From the NCBI RefSeq assembly GCF_001550065.1, contig NZ_LRUB01000029.1, forward strand, positions 84,039 through 148,038: 64,000 nt of DNA, read 5' to 3'. Every line of letters starts with the position of its first letter. Positions within the stretch are counted from its first letter, which is position 1. The notes beneath the pieces were generated by a model, which worked only from the letters and a program-made list of their open reading frames with translations, made no database searches and was not told the DNA's origin. Both the position numbers and the translations under genes were made by a program. The stretch comes from Kordiimonas lipolytica. GTDB lineage: Bacteria; Pseudomonadota; Alphaproteobacteria; Sphingomonadales; Kordiimonadaceae. Below are positions 44,064 through 52,122 of this stretch, piece by piece.

Positions 44064-44690
44064 ATGCGTGATACCGCGCTGATGCCTGAAAAAAGCCGCC
44101 CTTCCAGCCAGGAAGCCTCAGTAACTCGCCATGCCCTTGTTGTGGATGATATGCCAGTTATGGCAAAGATCCTGGGCCGTGCCCTTGATGAAATGGGCAT
44201 CACCTATGACCATGTCATGAACGGCGAAGAGGCTGTCACGGCCTTTGAAGCTGGCCGGTACGACATGGTTTTCATGGATATCATGATGCCAAAGATGAAC
44301 GGCGTCGAGGCCACGAAACGGCTGCGTGCGCTTGAGTCTGAAGCCAACAGATCTCCGCTGCCGATCATCGCGGTCACCACCAAAATGTCAGGCCCAGAAA
44401 ACAGCGTTTATCTTGGTGCAGGCATGACCGACTGTATCAAGAAACCGGTGGATAGGGTAAGCCTTGAAGTGTTGGTGAAGCGCCACTTGACGGGCGAAGA
44501 AGCGGATGTGGATATCAGTGACCAATATGACGCCATCTATGACGAGATGGAGGTCGTTAACTGGGATACCTTTCCGGGAGTATGGCGAGCTTCTGAAGGG
44601 CTGAACGAGCTGTATTTCGACCTGCACATTGCCTTTGAACACACACGGCAGGCTCTGCAGAAAAAATTGATCATTCTGAAAAACTTCTAA
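44064..44690 (+). CDS. Response regulator with a gutted HPt domain
   Basis: A 208-residue relative of the preceding protein. The receiver is intact (VVDDM, phospho-acceptor Asp72 in VFMDIMMPKMNG, CIKKP). The HPt part has collapsed. After VVNWDTF the frame reads PGVWRASEGLNELY, whereas the +1 frame at 44575-44601 reads REYGELLKG, matching NEYRAILKD of the paralogue. From about 44604 the original frame resumes as FDLHIAFEHTRQALQKKLIILKNF, matching the paralogue's last helix. So a one-base insertion near 44571-44574 and a deletion of about 70 codons together keep the frame open but remove the phospho-histidine. It may act as a single-domain receiver or phosphate sink. Confidence 0.82.
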   Translation: MRDTALMPEKSRPSSQEASVTRHALVVDDMPVMAKILGRALDEMGITYDHVMNGEEAVTAFEAGRYDMVFMDIMMPKMNGVEATKRLRALESEANRSPLPIIAVTTKMSGPENSVYLGAGMTDCIKKPVDRVSLEVLVKRHLTGEEADVDISDQYDAIYDEMEVVNWDTFPGVWRASEGLNELYFDLHIAFEHTRQALQKKLIILKNF

Positions 44691-44960
44691 CCACCGCAGG
44701 GTTAACGAATATTAAGCATTCTCGCTAAGGCTTTGTTCATATCTTTGGTGGTACTTTTACAACCATAATAAAAATATCACCACAGCCTGCCGGGTGGGGA
44801 TTAACCCGTATTTAGAGTGATTGGCGTCCTCTGGTCTTGACGGCCACCCCACCCCGTTCTTTTCCTCGAATCTGTTCATGGTATGTTCACTTTCTTGTTG
44901 TTAATTTCCCTCAAAGATTGATAGCGTAGCAGCGCGTTGGTCGCAGTTAGGGGGAATCAC

Positions 44961-45962
44961 GTGCGAGCGAAATTGATAGGACTGATCCTTGGGGCTTTTT
45001 GCTTTTGCAGCACCGCTGTCGCGGACACGCCGGAAAATCAGCCCCCGGAAGTTTGGGGCGCCTATCAGGCTGGGCCTTCACTTTATAAAATGTTGATCGA
45101 GCACATTCAGGCGATGCCTGACTTCGAATTGATGGAAACATTGATAGAGAACAGTCGCCGTGTGGAAGCAACCAACCCCGCAGGCCCACAAGGCGACAAA
45201 TTGATCATTTCCAAGTCCTGGGAATTGGGCGGCGACCATATCAAGACAATCGACCCACCGATACTCGGCCCTGTGCAACTGCTTCCGCACGAACTCTATG
45301 AGCCGGAAGGGCTGAAGGCCGCCATTGAGAAAATCATGGCGCAAGATGACATGAAAGCACGTCTCGCCGAAGGCAGCGCCGACACGCTGGTAGAAATTTT
45401 CATGAAGGGGCCGGAAGAAGGTCGCAAGGTTGCGGAAAGCCTGCGTGCCGGGCGCATCCCGCATCCGCTTGGCAAAACCTATGCGCTCGAATGGCTGCTG
45501 AAGGTGGCGCTCCGCTCAAGCGACGTTTCGTATGCAGAGACAGCAATCGCCTGGATGCTAGACCCATCCTATCGCGACGCGCGAGCCAAAGAGGGGCCGC
45601 TCAACACCAGTCGCGAGGAAGAATTGCTACGCGCCCAAAAGGCTTTGGTCCTGCTGCAAGGCCAAGAAGGCGTAAAGCGGCGGGACCTTCTTTATTGCCT
45701 TTTGAAACAGAACGACACCCACCCCAACCAGAAAGCGCTTGACGAGCTTCAATATATCACCCTGTACCGTATGGCACAGTGGGGTGAAGCCTACCCGGAA
45801 GCAGACTTTGAAAAGATCAGCGACAAGTTGGGCTTCTGGATGCGGCAGGTGGTGAAGCTCAAATATATGGCTGATGACACACCGGTCCTGGCAGGAGACC
45901 TGCCGCGCCAGGACATCAATCTCTATCGCTGTCCTTTCCTGACAGCCGAGAGCTTCCGGTAG
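44961..45962 (+). CDS. Exported protein of unknown function
   Basis: A 333-residue protein with a signal peptide (MRAKLIGLILGAFCFCSTAVADT, cleavage near ADT). The GTG at 44961 has AGGGGG 6-7 nt upstream, and an earlier TTG at 44937 is less likely. The mature part is largely helical, with PEVWGAYQAGPSLYKMLIEH near the start and GKTYALEWLLKVALRSSDVSYAETAIAWM in the middle. I do not recognise a family. The 270 nt before it hold its promoter. Confidence 0.75.
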   Translation: MRAKLIGLILGAFCFCSTAVADTPENQPPEVWGAYQAGPSLYKMLIEHIQAMPDFELMETLIENSRRVEATNPAGPQGDKLIISKSWELGGDHIKTIDPPILGPVQLLPHELYEPEGLKAAIEKIMAQDDMKARLAEGSADTLVEIFMKGPEEGRKVAESLRAGRIPHPLGKTYALEWLLKVALRSSDVSYAETAIAWMLDPSYRDARAKEGPLNTSREEELLRAQKALVLLQGQEGVKRRDLLYCLLKQNDTHPNQKALDELQYITLYRMAQWGEAYPEADFEKISDKLGFWMRQVVKLKYMADDTPVLAGDLPRQDINLYRCPFLTAESFR

Positions 45963-46004
45963 GAAATTAGCCCATGAGGTACTGCCAATAGGCGGGCGGC
46001 AGTT

Positions 46005-47486
46005 TCAATGCTGCTGCGCCTCTTCCTTCAGATATTCAAAGCGCGCGAAATAATATTCCTTCAAGAGAACCTGCCTCCAAACGTCGGGCAATGTCGCTGC
46101 CTCGGGCGGTGTTTTGCAGCCGTTTGCCCGAAAGCCCAGCAGCAAGGTCCGTGTTTCTTTCACCTCTGCGTCAAAGTCGGCGAAGGCATTATAGAATGCG
46201 ATCCAGAGCCGTAGCTTTTCCTCCTCCAGTCTCGGGATATCGGCAACCCGAAGCTTGGTAACCTCAACGCTCCGCCAGAAAACTTCATTCGTATCTTTGG
46301 CCAGCTTCGCCACATCAAGAATGCGGGCCAGCCGCGCAGTGGTTTTTGCACCAACCTCTTCGGCAGCCTCAGCGACTACCCCCAAACCGTCCCTTGACCC
46401 CAAAAGGTCAAGTGCAGCTTCATTAGCGCCCTTGCCGTTCTTAATATCGCTAAAGAATTTGGCGAGGTCCCCGGCAGGTACGTTTCCGGCGGCCTGGACC
46501 AAATTCCGGGCATCGAGCTGACGGGCCGTCAGGGACAGCCCCGCTTTTTCCCAATAGGCTTCGTTAAACTGCTGCGCTATGGAAATCAGCGCCTCCAAAC
46601 GATTCACATGCCGCGCCATCAAGCTACGCCAACTGCTCTTCAGGTTTTGACACGCTCCTTCCCGGGCGAGAATTTTGGCCTCAATCTGCCGCCCCTCGGC
46701 ACCAAAACATTGAGTCAGGGTCTTGCGTGTCTCGACATCCAGGGTTTCATGAAAGGCTGCTGCCGATAAGGCATTACTACACTGCTTTAACACCCGGTTC
46801 GATGGCCGCCTTTTTAGCCCCACCAATTCCAACTCTTCCTGTATTGCTTCCCTGGACCGGGCCAAGATTGGCCATGTTGCACGTGTGACAAACACCAATG
46901 CAGTCCGGGATGAAGCCTTCCATTCCTGAACAAGGAGATTCTCAATCGTCCGTTTCTGTATGGCTGGCGTCATATTCACCAGACGCCCGGTGTCCGGATC
47001 AAGGAACTGACCCCGGGTGAACGCAAGGCGCACCCGAAAGCTGCCATCAGGTGTCGTATCCACATCCGCAATATCCAGCCCGAATTTGCGCGCGAAATCC
47101 CACCTATTGATACTTCGCAGCAGGTCTGCCGTCTGCTTGTGCGGCAGGGGGTGTTGGCCCTCCTTCCAGGTAAGCACCTTTGCTGCCGTGTTATCCAGAT
47201 AAGCAATATTGCTTGATCGCCATACTTTCAGCGCCTTGAAACGGTCTGGTAGCGCATTATTCAGCGCAACAATGCCCTTGCCATTGGGGAGGAGCAAGCT
47301 TCCCTCCTCCGGAGCATGCTTCGCCAGAAATCGCGCCAGAGCGCGAAAGAACTGATCATTCTGACGCACCCCAATCTTGCCGTTAAAATCTGTGCCACTC
47401 GAAACCGTGAGCGCTGCCTGCACAAGCGTCACATCAGGCACACTATTCTTGCCGCCTCGGCCAACAGAACCGCTAATCCTGATCAT
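46005..47486 (-). CDS. Unknown protein with peptidoglycan-binding-like N-terminus
   Basis: A 493-residue protein with no signal peptide. It starts MIRISGSVGRGGKNSVPDVTLVQAAL. The SVG-GG-N--DV--VQ pattern is like that of peptidoglycan-binding or lysozyme-associated N-termini in phage and secretion modules, followed by a helical remainder (to EYYFARFEYLKEEAQQH) with no catalytic motif I can identify. It lies 5 nt after the holin-like gene, and the two form a minus-strand cassette. A GTG at 47504, overlapping the holin end, is an alternative start. Together they suggest a lysis, release or cell-wall-targeted injection function, with only the holin as firm support. Confidence 0.68.
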   Translation of the reverse strand: MIRISGSVGRGGKNSVPDVTLVQAALTVSSGTDFNGKIGVRQNDQFFRALARFLAKHAPEEGSLLLPNGKGIVALNNALPDRFKALKVWRSSNIAYLDNTAAKVLTWKEGQHPLPHKQTADLLRSINRWDFARKFGLDIADVDTTPDGSFRVRLAFTRGQFLDPDTGRLVNMTPAIQKRTIENLLVQEWKASSRTALVFVTRATWPILARSREAIQEELELVGLKRRPSNRVLKQCSNALSAAAFHETLDVETRKTLTQCFGAEGRQIEAKILAREGACQNLKSSWRSLMARHVNRLEALISIAQQFNEAYWEKAGLSLTARQLDARNLVQAAGNVPAGDLAKFFSDIKNGKGANEAALDLLGSRDGLGVVAEAAEEVGAKTTARLARILDVAKLAKDTNEVFWRSVEVTKLRVADIPRLEEEKLRLWIAFYNAFADFDAEVKETRTLLLGFRANGCKTPPEAATLPDVWRQVLLKEYYFARFEYLKEEAQQH

Positions 47487-47491
47487 CTTCT

Positions 47492-47737
47492 TTACCCACG
47501 CCACTTCTCGCGGCTGACGCCCTTCAGCTTTTCAACCGTGCGCAAGCCGCCAAGCCCCAGCATGGACAGAAGCACCGTCACCAACGTCTCTGACCCCGAA
47601 AGCGTGGGCGGGGCGGGCATGTCGGGAAAGAAGGCAAGGCGAAGCCACGCCAGAATATCCGCGCCCATGAAATGCCACGCCAGCGCAAGCCCACACACCC
47701 AGCCAATGACTATAGCGAAACGCCGAATAGGGTGCAA
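47492..47737 (-). CDS. Holin-like membrane protein (3TM, GTA type)
   Basis: A small protein (81 residues from TTG 47737) with hydrophobic segments FAIVIGWVCGLALAWHFM and TLVTVLLSMLGLGGL, ending with GLGGLRTVEKLKGVSR. That end is the signature of the 3TM holin family linked to gene-transfer-agent and phage release. The frame is open to a TTG at 47788, but that stretch contains a palindromic operator and promoter-like elements (47743-47771). I therefore place the start at TTG 47737, one nt after a conserved ATAG that recurs at 61045-61048. No Shine-Dalgarno is visible, so it may be leaderless. The start is uncertain, the family fairly sure. Confidence 0.66.
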   Translation of the reverse strand: MHPIRRFAIVIGWVCGLALAWHFMGADILAWLRLAFFPDMPAPPTLSGSETLVTVLLSMLGLGGLRTVEKLKGVSREKWRG

Positions 47738-47742
47738 GCTAT

Positions 47743-47771
47743 TTTTTACGATTTTCGTAATTTTTAGCCAA
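47743..47771 (-). promoter_or_regulatory. Promoter and 15-bp operator of the holin cassette
   Basis: On the minus strand, TTGGCT (47771-47766), a 17-nt spacer and TAAAAA (47748-47743) form a weak promoter. The spacer and start of the -10 are covered by the palindrome TTACGA-TTT-TCGTAA at 47746-47760 (plus-strand reading). The same palindrome and the flanking CTAAAAATTACGA recur at 61051-61071. A repressor bound here would block RNA polymerase directly. Confidence 0.6.
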
Positions 47772-47797
47772 GAGCTACCAGAGCCCAAACATCCGCA

Positions 47798-48799
47798 CTA
47801 TTCAGCCTTGATCTCAGCCCCACTCACGTCAAACCGCTTGATGCCGGTGCGCTTGCCCGTGTCGTCATAAATGAACCGCACTTCATGCGCACCACTGCCG
47901 TCCATACCCGGTGTGCCGTCCAGCTTGAAGTAGCGCTGCCCGGCGCGCTGGCCAGATGGCAGGTAGCTGCGTTCAATCACTGGCATGTCACCGAACGGTT
48001 CGCCGGTTTCCGTTTTCACGTCCACCCGGTGCGGGCGGCCGAAACGGTCAAAATTGCTGTAGCGGATATCTGCAAAGCCAGAGGGGAAATTCTTCGGCTT
48101 GCCATCTGCGTCAAACACCTGCTCAGACAGGAAGTTGCCCTGCGCGTCAAAATGGAAGCGCACCTCGGCAAAGCCGTTTTCGCCGTTCATCAGCGTGCCA
48201 TCCGGCGCCTGGTTCTGGCGGTAGGTGGCGAAGTCATTGCCGTCGAAGGCGAAGAAGGCCATGGGAAAACCGTTATGTTCCGCAACCTGCTCGCCAGCCG
48301 CATCGAAGCGGATCTCATGCACCCGACGACCTTTGCGGTCCCGCGTGACCATCAGCTTGGCATAGCCGCCCACGTTCACCGGCTGGCCGTCCGGCCCCAG
48401 CGTGATCTTGGTGGTCCAATAGCCATGGCCCGTGCATACATAGCGCACTTCCCAAACGCCGTTTGAATTCACCACGCGCTCACCCGCTGCGTTTTCGAAC
48501 CATTCGGTAATCAGCGTATCCGTTTTACGCCGCACCAAGGCATGGGCGCCATAGTCGCCATGCGGGCTGGGTTTGCCGCCGTGAAAGAAGGTTACCTTTT
48601 CAAGGTAGCCGTTTTCATAATCAAGGAAATAGCTGTCCATCACCCGCGCTTCCTCATCCGTCAGCGGATAGACGGGGCGGGGGGCGCGCTCGGTGTGGTC
48701 ACGGTTCCAGTGAAGGTAATAACCGTCCTCCGCAGGCGCCTGAGACGCGTGCGCAACTGGCGCCAGTACAAATGCCAGCGCGATCAATAGTCCTCGCAT
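47798..48799 (-). CDS. Exported protein with repeated FD-x-G motifs
   Basis: A 333-residue secreted or periplasmic protein. A signal peptide (MRGLLIALAFVLAPVAHAS) is followed by four to five loosely repeated units of about 40-50 residues. Each has the form NGxxEVRY...DxxGxxxxxxxFDxxGxxV (for example NGFAEVRFHFDAQGN, then VFDADGKP; and SGFADIRYSNFDRFGR). Such WG/YD-like repeats build beta-structures on the cell surface in many bacteria. ATG 48799 was chosen because AGGG lies 6 nt upstream; an ATG 6 nt earlier is possible. No partner or substrate is indicated. Confidence 0.72.
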   Translation of the reverse strand: MRGLLIALAFVLAPVAHASQAPAEDGYYLHWNRDHTERAPRPVYPLTDEEARVMDSYFLDYENGYLEKVTFFHGGKPSPHGDYGAHALVRRKTDTLITEWFENAAGERVVNSNGVWEVRYVCTGHGYWTTKITLGPDGQPVNVGGYAKLMVTRDRKGRRVHEIRFDAAGEQVAEHNGFPMAFFAFDGNDFATYRQNQAPDGTLMNGENGFAEVRFHFDAQGNFLSEQVFDADGKPKNFPSGFADIRYSNFDRFGRPHRVDVKTETGEPFGDMPVIERSYLPSGQRAGQRYFKLDGTPGMDGSGAHEVRFIYDDTGKRTGIKRFDVSGAEIKAE

Positions 48800-48897
48800 A
48801 ATCATCCCTAATCTTTTTGTCGGGTTTTGGCGGACTAAAGCCGAAATGCGGGATGCGCTCAAGTCAAAAACGCGTCAGGGGCGGGCTTCTAAACGAA

Positions 48898-48921
48898 AGG
48901 CAGACGGAAACCCGCCTGCCT
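48898..48921 (-). terminator. Probable terminator after the 939-residue gene
   Basis: AGGCAG / CTGCCT arms with an inner CGG / CCG lie 26-49 nt after the stop at 48947. The T run on the minus strand is interrupted (TTTCGTTT), so efficiency may be moderate. Confidence 0.55.
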
Positions 48922-48946
48922 CCCGATATGCTCTGGCATGTTTCCC

Positions 48947-51766
48947 TTAGAAGAACTGAACCGGGCCGCCTGCCTGCTGGCGGTATTTCAGCACCGACAC
49001 CGGCAGTTCCACGCCGGGGGCGGCGCTTGCAAAACGGATCAGCGCATCAAAGAAAGACACTGTCACGTCGCTCGCGACATAATTGCCGCCGTAGGTTGGG
49101 TTGTTCCAGGGCGTCAGGCCTTTGGTATAAAGCGCGACCTTGGCCGCCAGCTGGTCCTTCGTCAGGCCTTTGGTGGTCACGATCTGGCCCAGGGCGCCGA
49201 AGGCGTTCGCCAGCTTGCCGGGCATCTCCTGCAGGTTCTGGAAGGTCTTGACCACCTGCGCGGCGTTCGCGGGGCTGGCGGAGATATCATTGGCCATATC
49301 CTGAATCTGGAAGAAGCCGGCGTTCAGGAACTTGTTCACCTGCTGCTCTGGCTGCAGCGCGGTTTCCCAATCGGCCCCGAACAACTGGCCCATGTAGGCG
49401 CGCAGATATTTATGGTTCGCCAGCAGCGCCTTGGCCGCGCAGTCCACAGCGACTGCATACTGGGCGTTCATGGCCGTGCAGAAGGCATCCGCGCTGGATT
49501 GATCGAACGACAGCAGCACCTCGAACTCCTCGCCTGGGCCATTCGCCTTGCCGTAATCAATCATGGCTTGCGCGCGATCCTGAGGGACAAGCTTGATGCC
49601 CACAAGACGGGTCAGATAGCTTTGCATCTCTGCCGCCGTGATCTCACCCTTCTCCGCGTCGCCGCCCTCCATGGAGGTCAGAGTGAACTTCATACCGTCA
49701 GTGTTTTCATCTGCCGCGCGGTCCATCGCGTAAGTGGACGCCGCGCTGATATCGAAAGTGCGGGTACCCCACCAACTTTTCTTCACCCGCGTGACATCGG
49801 CTGTGGCCACCATCTGGATACCGGACGGCAGGCGCACCACGGAAACACCCGACTGGGCGGTGAGCGCGCTGTTGAAATCCATATTCAGGAAACCAATGGC
49901 CGCCGTGTCTGTGCGGGTGTGCTGCCACAGGCCTTTGAGCGACCCTTCAAGGAAGGTCACCCCGTCTGGCAGCGTGGCCATGCTTGGGTTCAGCCAGCCA
50001 CGGACCGTGGCGTGCGGCCGGGCCAGAAGCGCATTATATTCCACCGCCGCGCCCGCAAGCGTATTGGTGCCGTCTGCCGCCGTGGGACTGAACTGGAACT
50101 TGCCAAGCCCGGTCACGAGCGACTTGTTCTCTGTCTGCCGCGCGATGGAGATGGCCAGCAGCTCGGAAGAATCGTCAGAGATATAGTCCGTCACCTTCTG
50201 CAGCTGGCCGCGGATATCTTCAATCACGCCCAGAACCTTGTCGGCGAAATTGTTGATGTCCTTCAAATGCAGCAGCTTGGCGATTTCCGCCTGCACCTTG
50301 GTGTCCAGGCTATTGAGGGCGCCAGTCACCTTGGAGATCAGCTCCTGCTGCGCTTCGGTGACCGCAGTGTCCACCTTTGATAGCTGGTCGTTGATTTCCG
50401 TCCCCGCGCGGGAGACCAGCTCTGTCTTGATCTGCTCTGCAAGGGCTGCCAGGTCCTTGTTCTGGCCAAGCGGCGTGCTCTTGAAAAGCCCGAGCACGTC
50501 ATCGGCCTTGTCGCCGATGAAAGTGCCGATGTCGGTGCCGATGTCGCTCACGGTCCAGCCCTCGGGCTTGCCCAGAAGCTTGCCCAGAAGCGTGTTGAAA
50601 TCCGTGTCCGCCGCCAGCTTGGCCAGGATGGTCTTTTCAATATATTGGCCGGGCAGAAGGGTATTGAGCTTGTCTTCAAGGGCGAGCCCCTTGTTGACCA
50701 CAGCCTCAACCTCGTCCAGGCCCTTGCCCACATCGCCAAGACCGTTGCGGATTTCCGTCAACACACCCTGGCCAAGCGCGGCAATACCCACAGACAGGCC
50801 GAAGGTGAAGCCTGCTGTCTTGACGCTGCTTTCTTCCGAATTCAGCTCCACGATCAGCGAGGCACCTTCGCGCGTCACACCCAGGGTAACCTGCTTGGCA
50901 TTCACCAGGCTGGCGCTGATGCCGAACTTCACATTGCCCACTTTAAAGGGAATGGTGGCCGCAATGTTGCCCGCCGCAGACATATCGACACCACGCTCAA
51001 GCGTGATGGTCTCAAGCGACACATAGCCGTCAGAAAGCCCTATGGCGCTGCGCGTGGCCTCAAAGTCGGTCACATCGAAGCCGATCTGGGTCAGCCCCGC
51101 CGTCATGGCCAAAAGCATGGGCACCGCCGCGTCATTGGCGGCATCCACCTTGAAGCCGAAATCAACCGATTCCATGTAGGAAAACTTGGCCGACGCCCCA
51201 AGGCTGAAGACCGAAAAACTGGCCTGCGCTTCCGCGCCCACGCCGATACGGCCCTGTGCTGTCAGGTGGAAGCTGGTGCCGGGGATGCTATCGGGTGCCG
51301 CGGGTGTGTCTGCGGCGTCAACCACAAAGGCCATGCTGGCCGAGGCGCTCATGTCCAGCGCGAAGGTGGCGAGCTTGACAGTAGCCGGCAGCTCTTTTGA
51401 AAAGTTCCCCACATTCCATTCGAACGTGCGTGCTTCAAGGCTGCCTTCCGCCACCACGCGCACGGGCTTGAACTTGTCTGTGATGTTCTGGATATCCGCC
51501 AGCGGTTTTGCGAATTCCTGCTCTGCCTTGTCTGTGAGTTCAGAGCCAATGGTGGCTTCAAGCTTGGCCTTGATGGCCGCCGCGTCGCCAGAGATGGCAG
51601 TAACGCCGGAGGAGACAGCCTTGACCACGTCAAACAGCGGTTCGGCCGCCACGCCCACAGCGGGGGCCAGCTTGCCCGCGATCAGCCAGGGGTTGCCGTA
51701 TGATTTCTGCCAGACCTCAGTTGGTGCGGCGGCGGGGGCGGTTCCTTGTTCATCTGGCGGGGTCAT
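48947..51766 (-). CDS. Large unknown alanine-rich protein
   Basis: A 939-residue protein, one of the largest non-repeat proteins of the window. No signal peptide is seen. Residues 1-30 are an Ala/Pro/Glu linker. Residues about 100-310 are beta-rich with alternating small residues (ALDMSASASMAFVVDAAD, GRIGVGAEAQASFSVFSLGASAKFSYMESVDFGFKVD). Residues about 330-540 are amphipathic helices and coiled coil (EIRNGLGDVGKGLDEVEAVVNKGL, EINDQLSKVDTAVTEAQQEL). The C-terminal 380 residues are mixed and end in LKYRQQAGGPVQFF. AGGAG lies 8 nt before ATG 51766. It is divergent from the permease at 52123. I do not recognise the family. Confidence 0.72.
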   Translation of the reverse strand: MTPPDEQGTAPAAAPTEVWQKSYGNPWLIAGKLAPAVGVAAEPLFDVVKAVSSGVTAISGDAAAIKAKLEATIGSELTDKAEQEFAKPLADIQNITDKFKPVRVVAEGSLEARTFEWNVGNFSKELPATVKLATFALDMSASASMAFVVDAADTPAAPDSIPGTSFHLTAQGRIGVGAEAQASFSVFSLGASAKFSYMESVDFGFKVDAANDAAVPMLLAMTAGLTQIGFDVTDFEATRSAIGLSDGYVSLETITLERGVDMSAAGNIAATIPFKVGNVKFGISASLVNAKQVTLGVTREGASLIVELNSEESSVKTAGFTFGLSVGIAALGQGVLTEIRNGLGDVGKGLDEVEAVVNKGLALEDKLNTLLPGQYIEKTILAKLAADTDFNTLLGKLLGKPEGWTVSDIGTDIGTFIGDKADDVLGLFKSTPLGQNKDLAALAEQIKTELVSRAGTEINDQLSKVDTAVTEAQQELISKVTGALNSLDTKVQAEIAKLLHLKDINNFADKVLGVIEDIRGQLQKVTDYISDDSSELLAISIARQTENKSLVTGLGKFQFSPTAADGTNTLAGAAVEYNALLARPHATVRGWLNPSMATLPDGVTFLEGSLKGLWQHTRTDTAAIGFLNMDFNSALTAQSGVSVVRLPSGIQMVATADVTRVKKSWWGTRTFDISAASTYAMDRAADENTDGMKFTLTSMEGGDAEKGEITAAEMQSYLTRLVGIKLVPQDRAQAMIDYGKANGPGEEFEVLLSFDQSSADAFCTAMNAQYAVAVDCAAKALLANHKYLRAYMGQLFGADWETALQPEQQVNKFLNAGFFQIQDMANDISASPANAAQVVKTFQNLQEMPGKLANAFGALGQIVTTKGLTKDQLAAKVALYTKGLTPWNNPTYGGNYVASDVTVSFFDALIRFASAAPGVELPVSVLKYRQQAGGPVQFF

Positions 51767-52122
51767 GATTTCAGCTCCTGGATGATTGCACGGCGAGGCC
51801 GCCCATAGGCGGGCGGCCATTTGAACGCATTACCTCTATTGAATGGCAGGTGCCGGAACCCGGCAAAACGGAACTGCAAGAGACGGCGGAACGCCAAAAG
51901 CCCCCGCCAAAACCCTATGTGAAACCCGCCCCCAACGGCCTGGCTGGCGCCCAAACAAAGGCGGCGCACCAAGCTGTTCCTGGGTTGTTATATTACCATT
52001 TTTACTAGCACAAAATGCCCAAAAAGTCGAGCGTCATTGGTGTGCCGGCACCGGCCAATGGTTGTATTTTCCTGTTGCCAAAAATGTTACTTTATATCTA
52101 AAGTTCGCGTATCGGGGACGGG
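51767..52122. promoter_or_regulatory. Divergent intergenic region (unknown large protein / permease)
   Basis: These 356 nt contain no gene with a plausible start. The right third (51985-52100) is AT-rich and suits a promoter for the permease. A GC-rich imperfect palindrome around 52040-52061 (TGCCGGCA core) is the only symmetric element I see. Confidence 0.4.

Noticed and set aside
44702..44715. TTAA-N6-TTAA resembling a CtrA box upstream of 44961
   Set aside because: The spacing is 6 rather than the 7 nt of the usual full site, and no other CtrA-type context is visible. AT-rich gaps give such matches by chance.
48938..50380. 480-codon plus-strand frame
   Set aside because: It is antisense to the 939-residue minus-strand gene, which has a good ribosome site and gene-like composition; the plus frame has neither.
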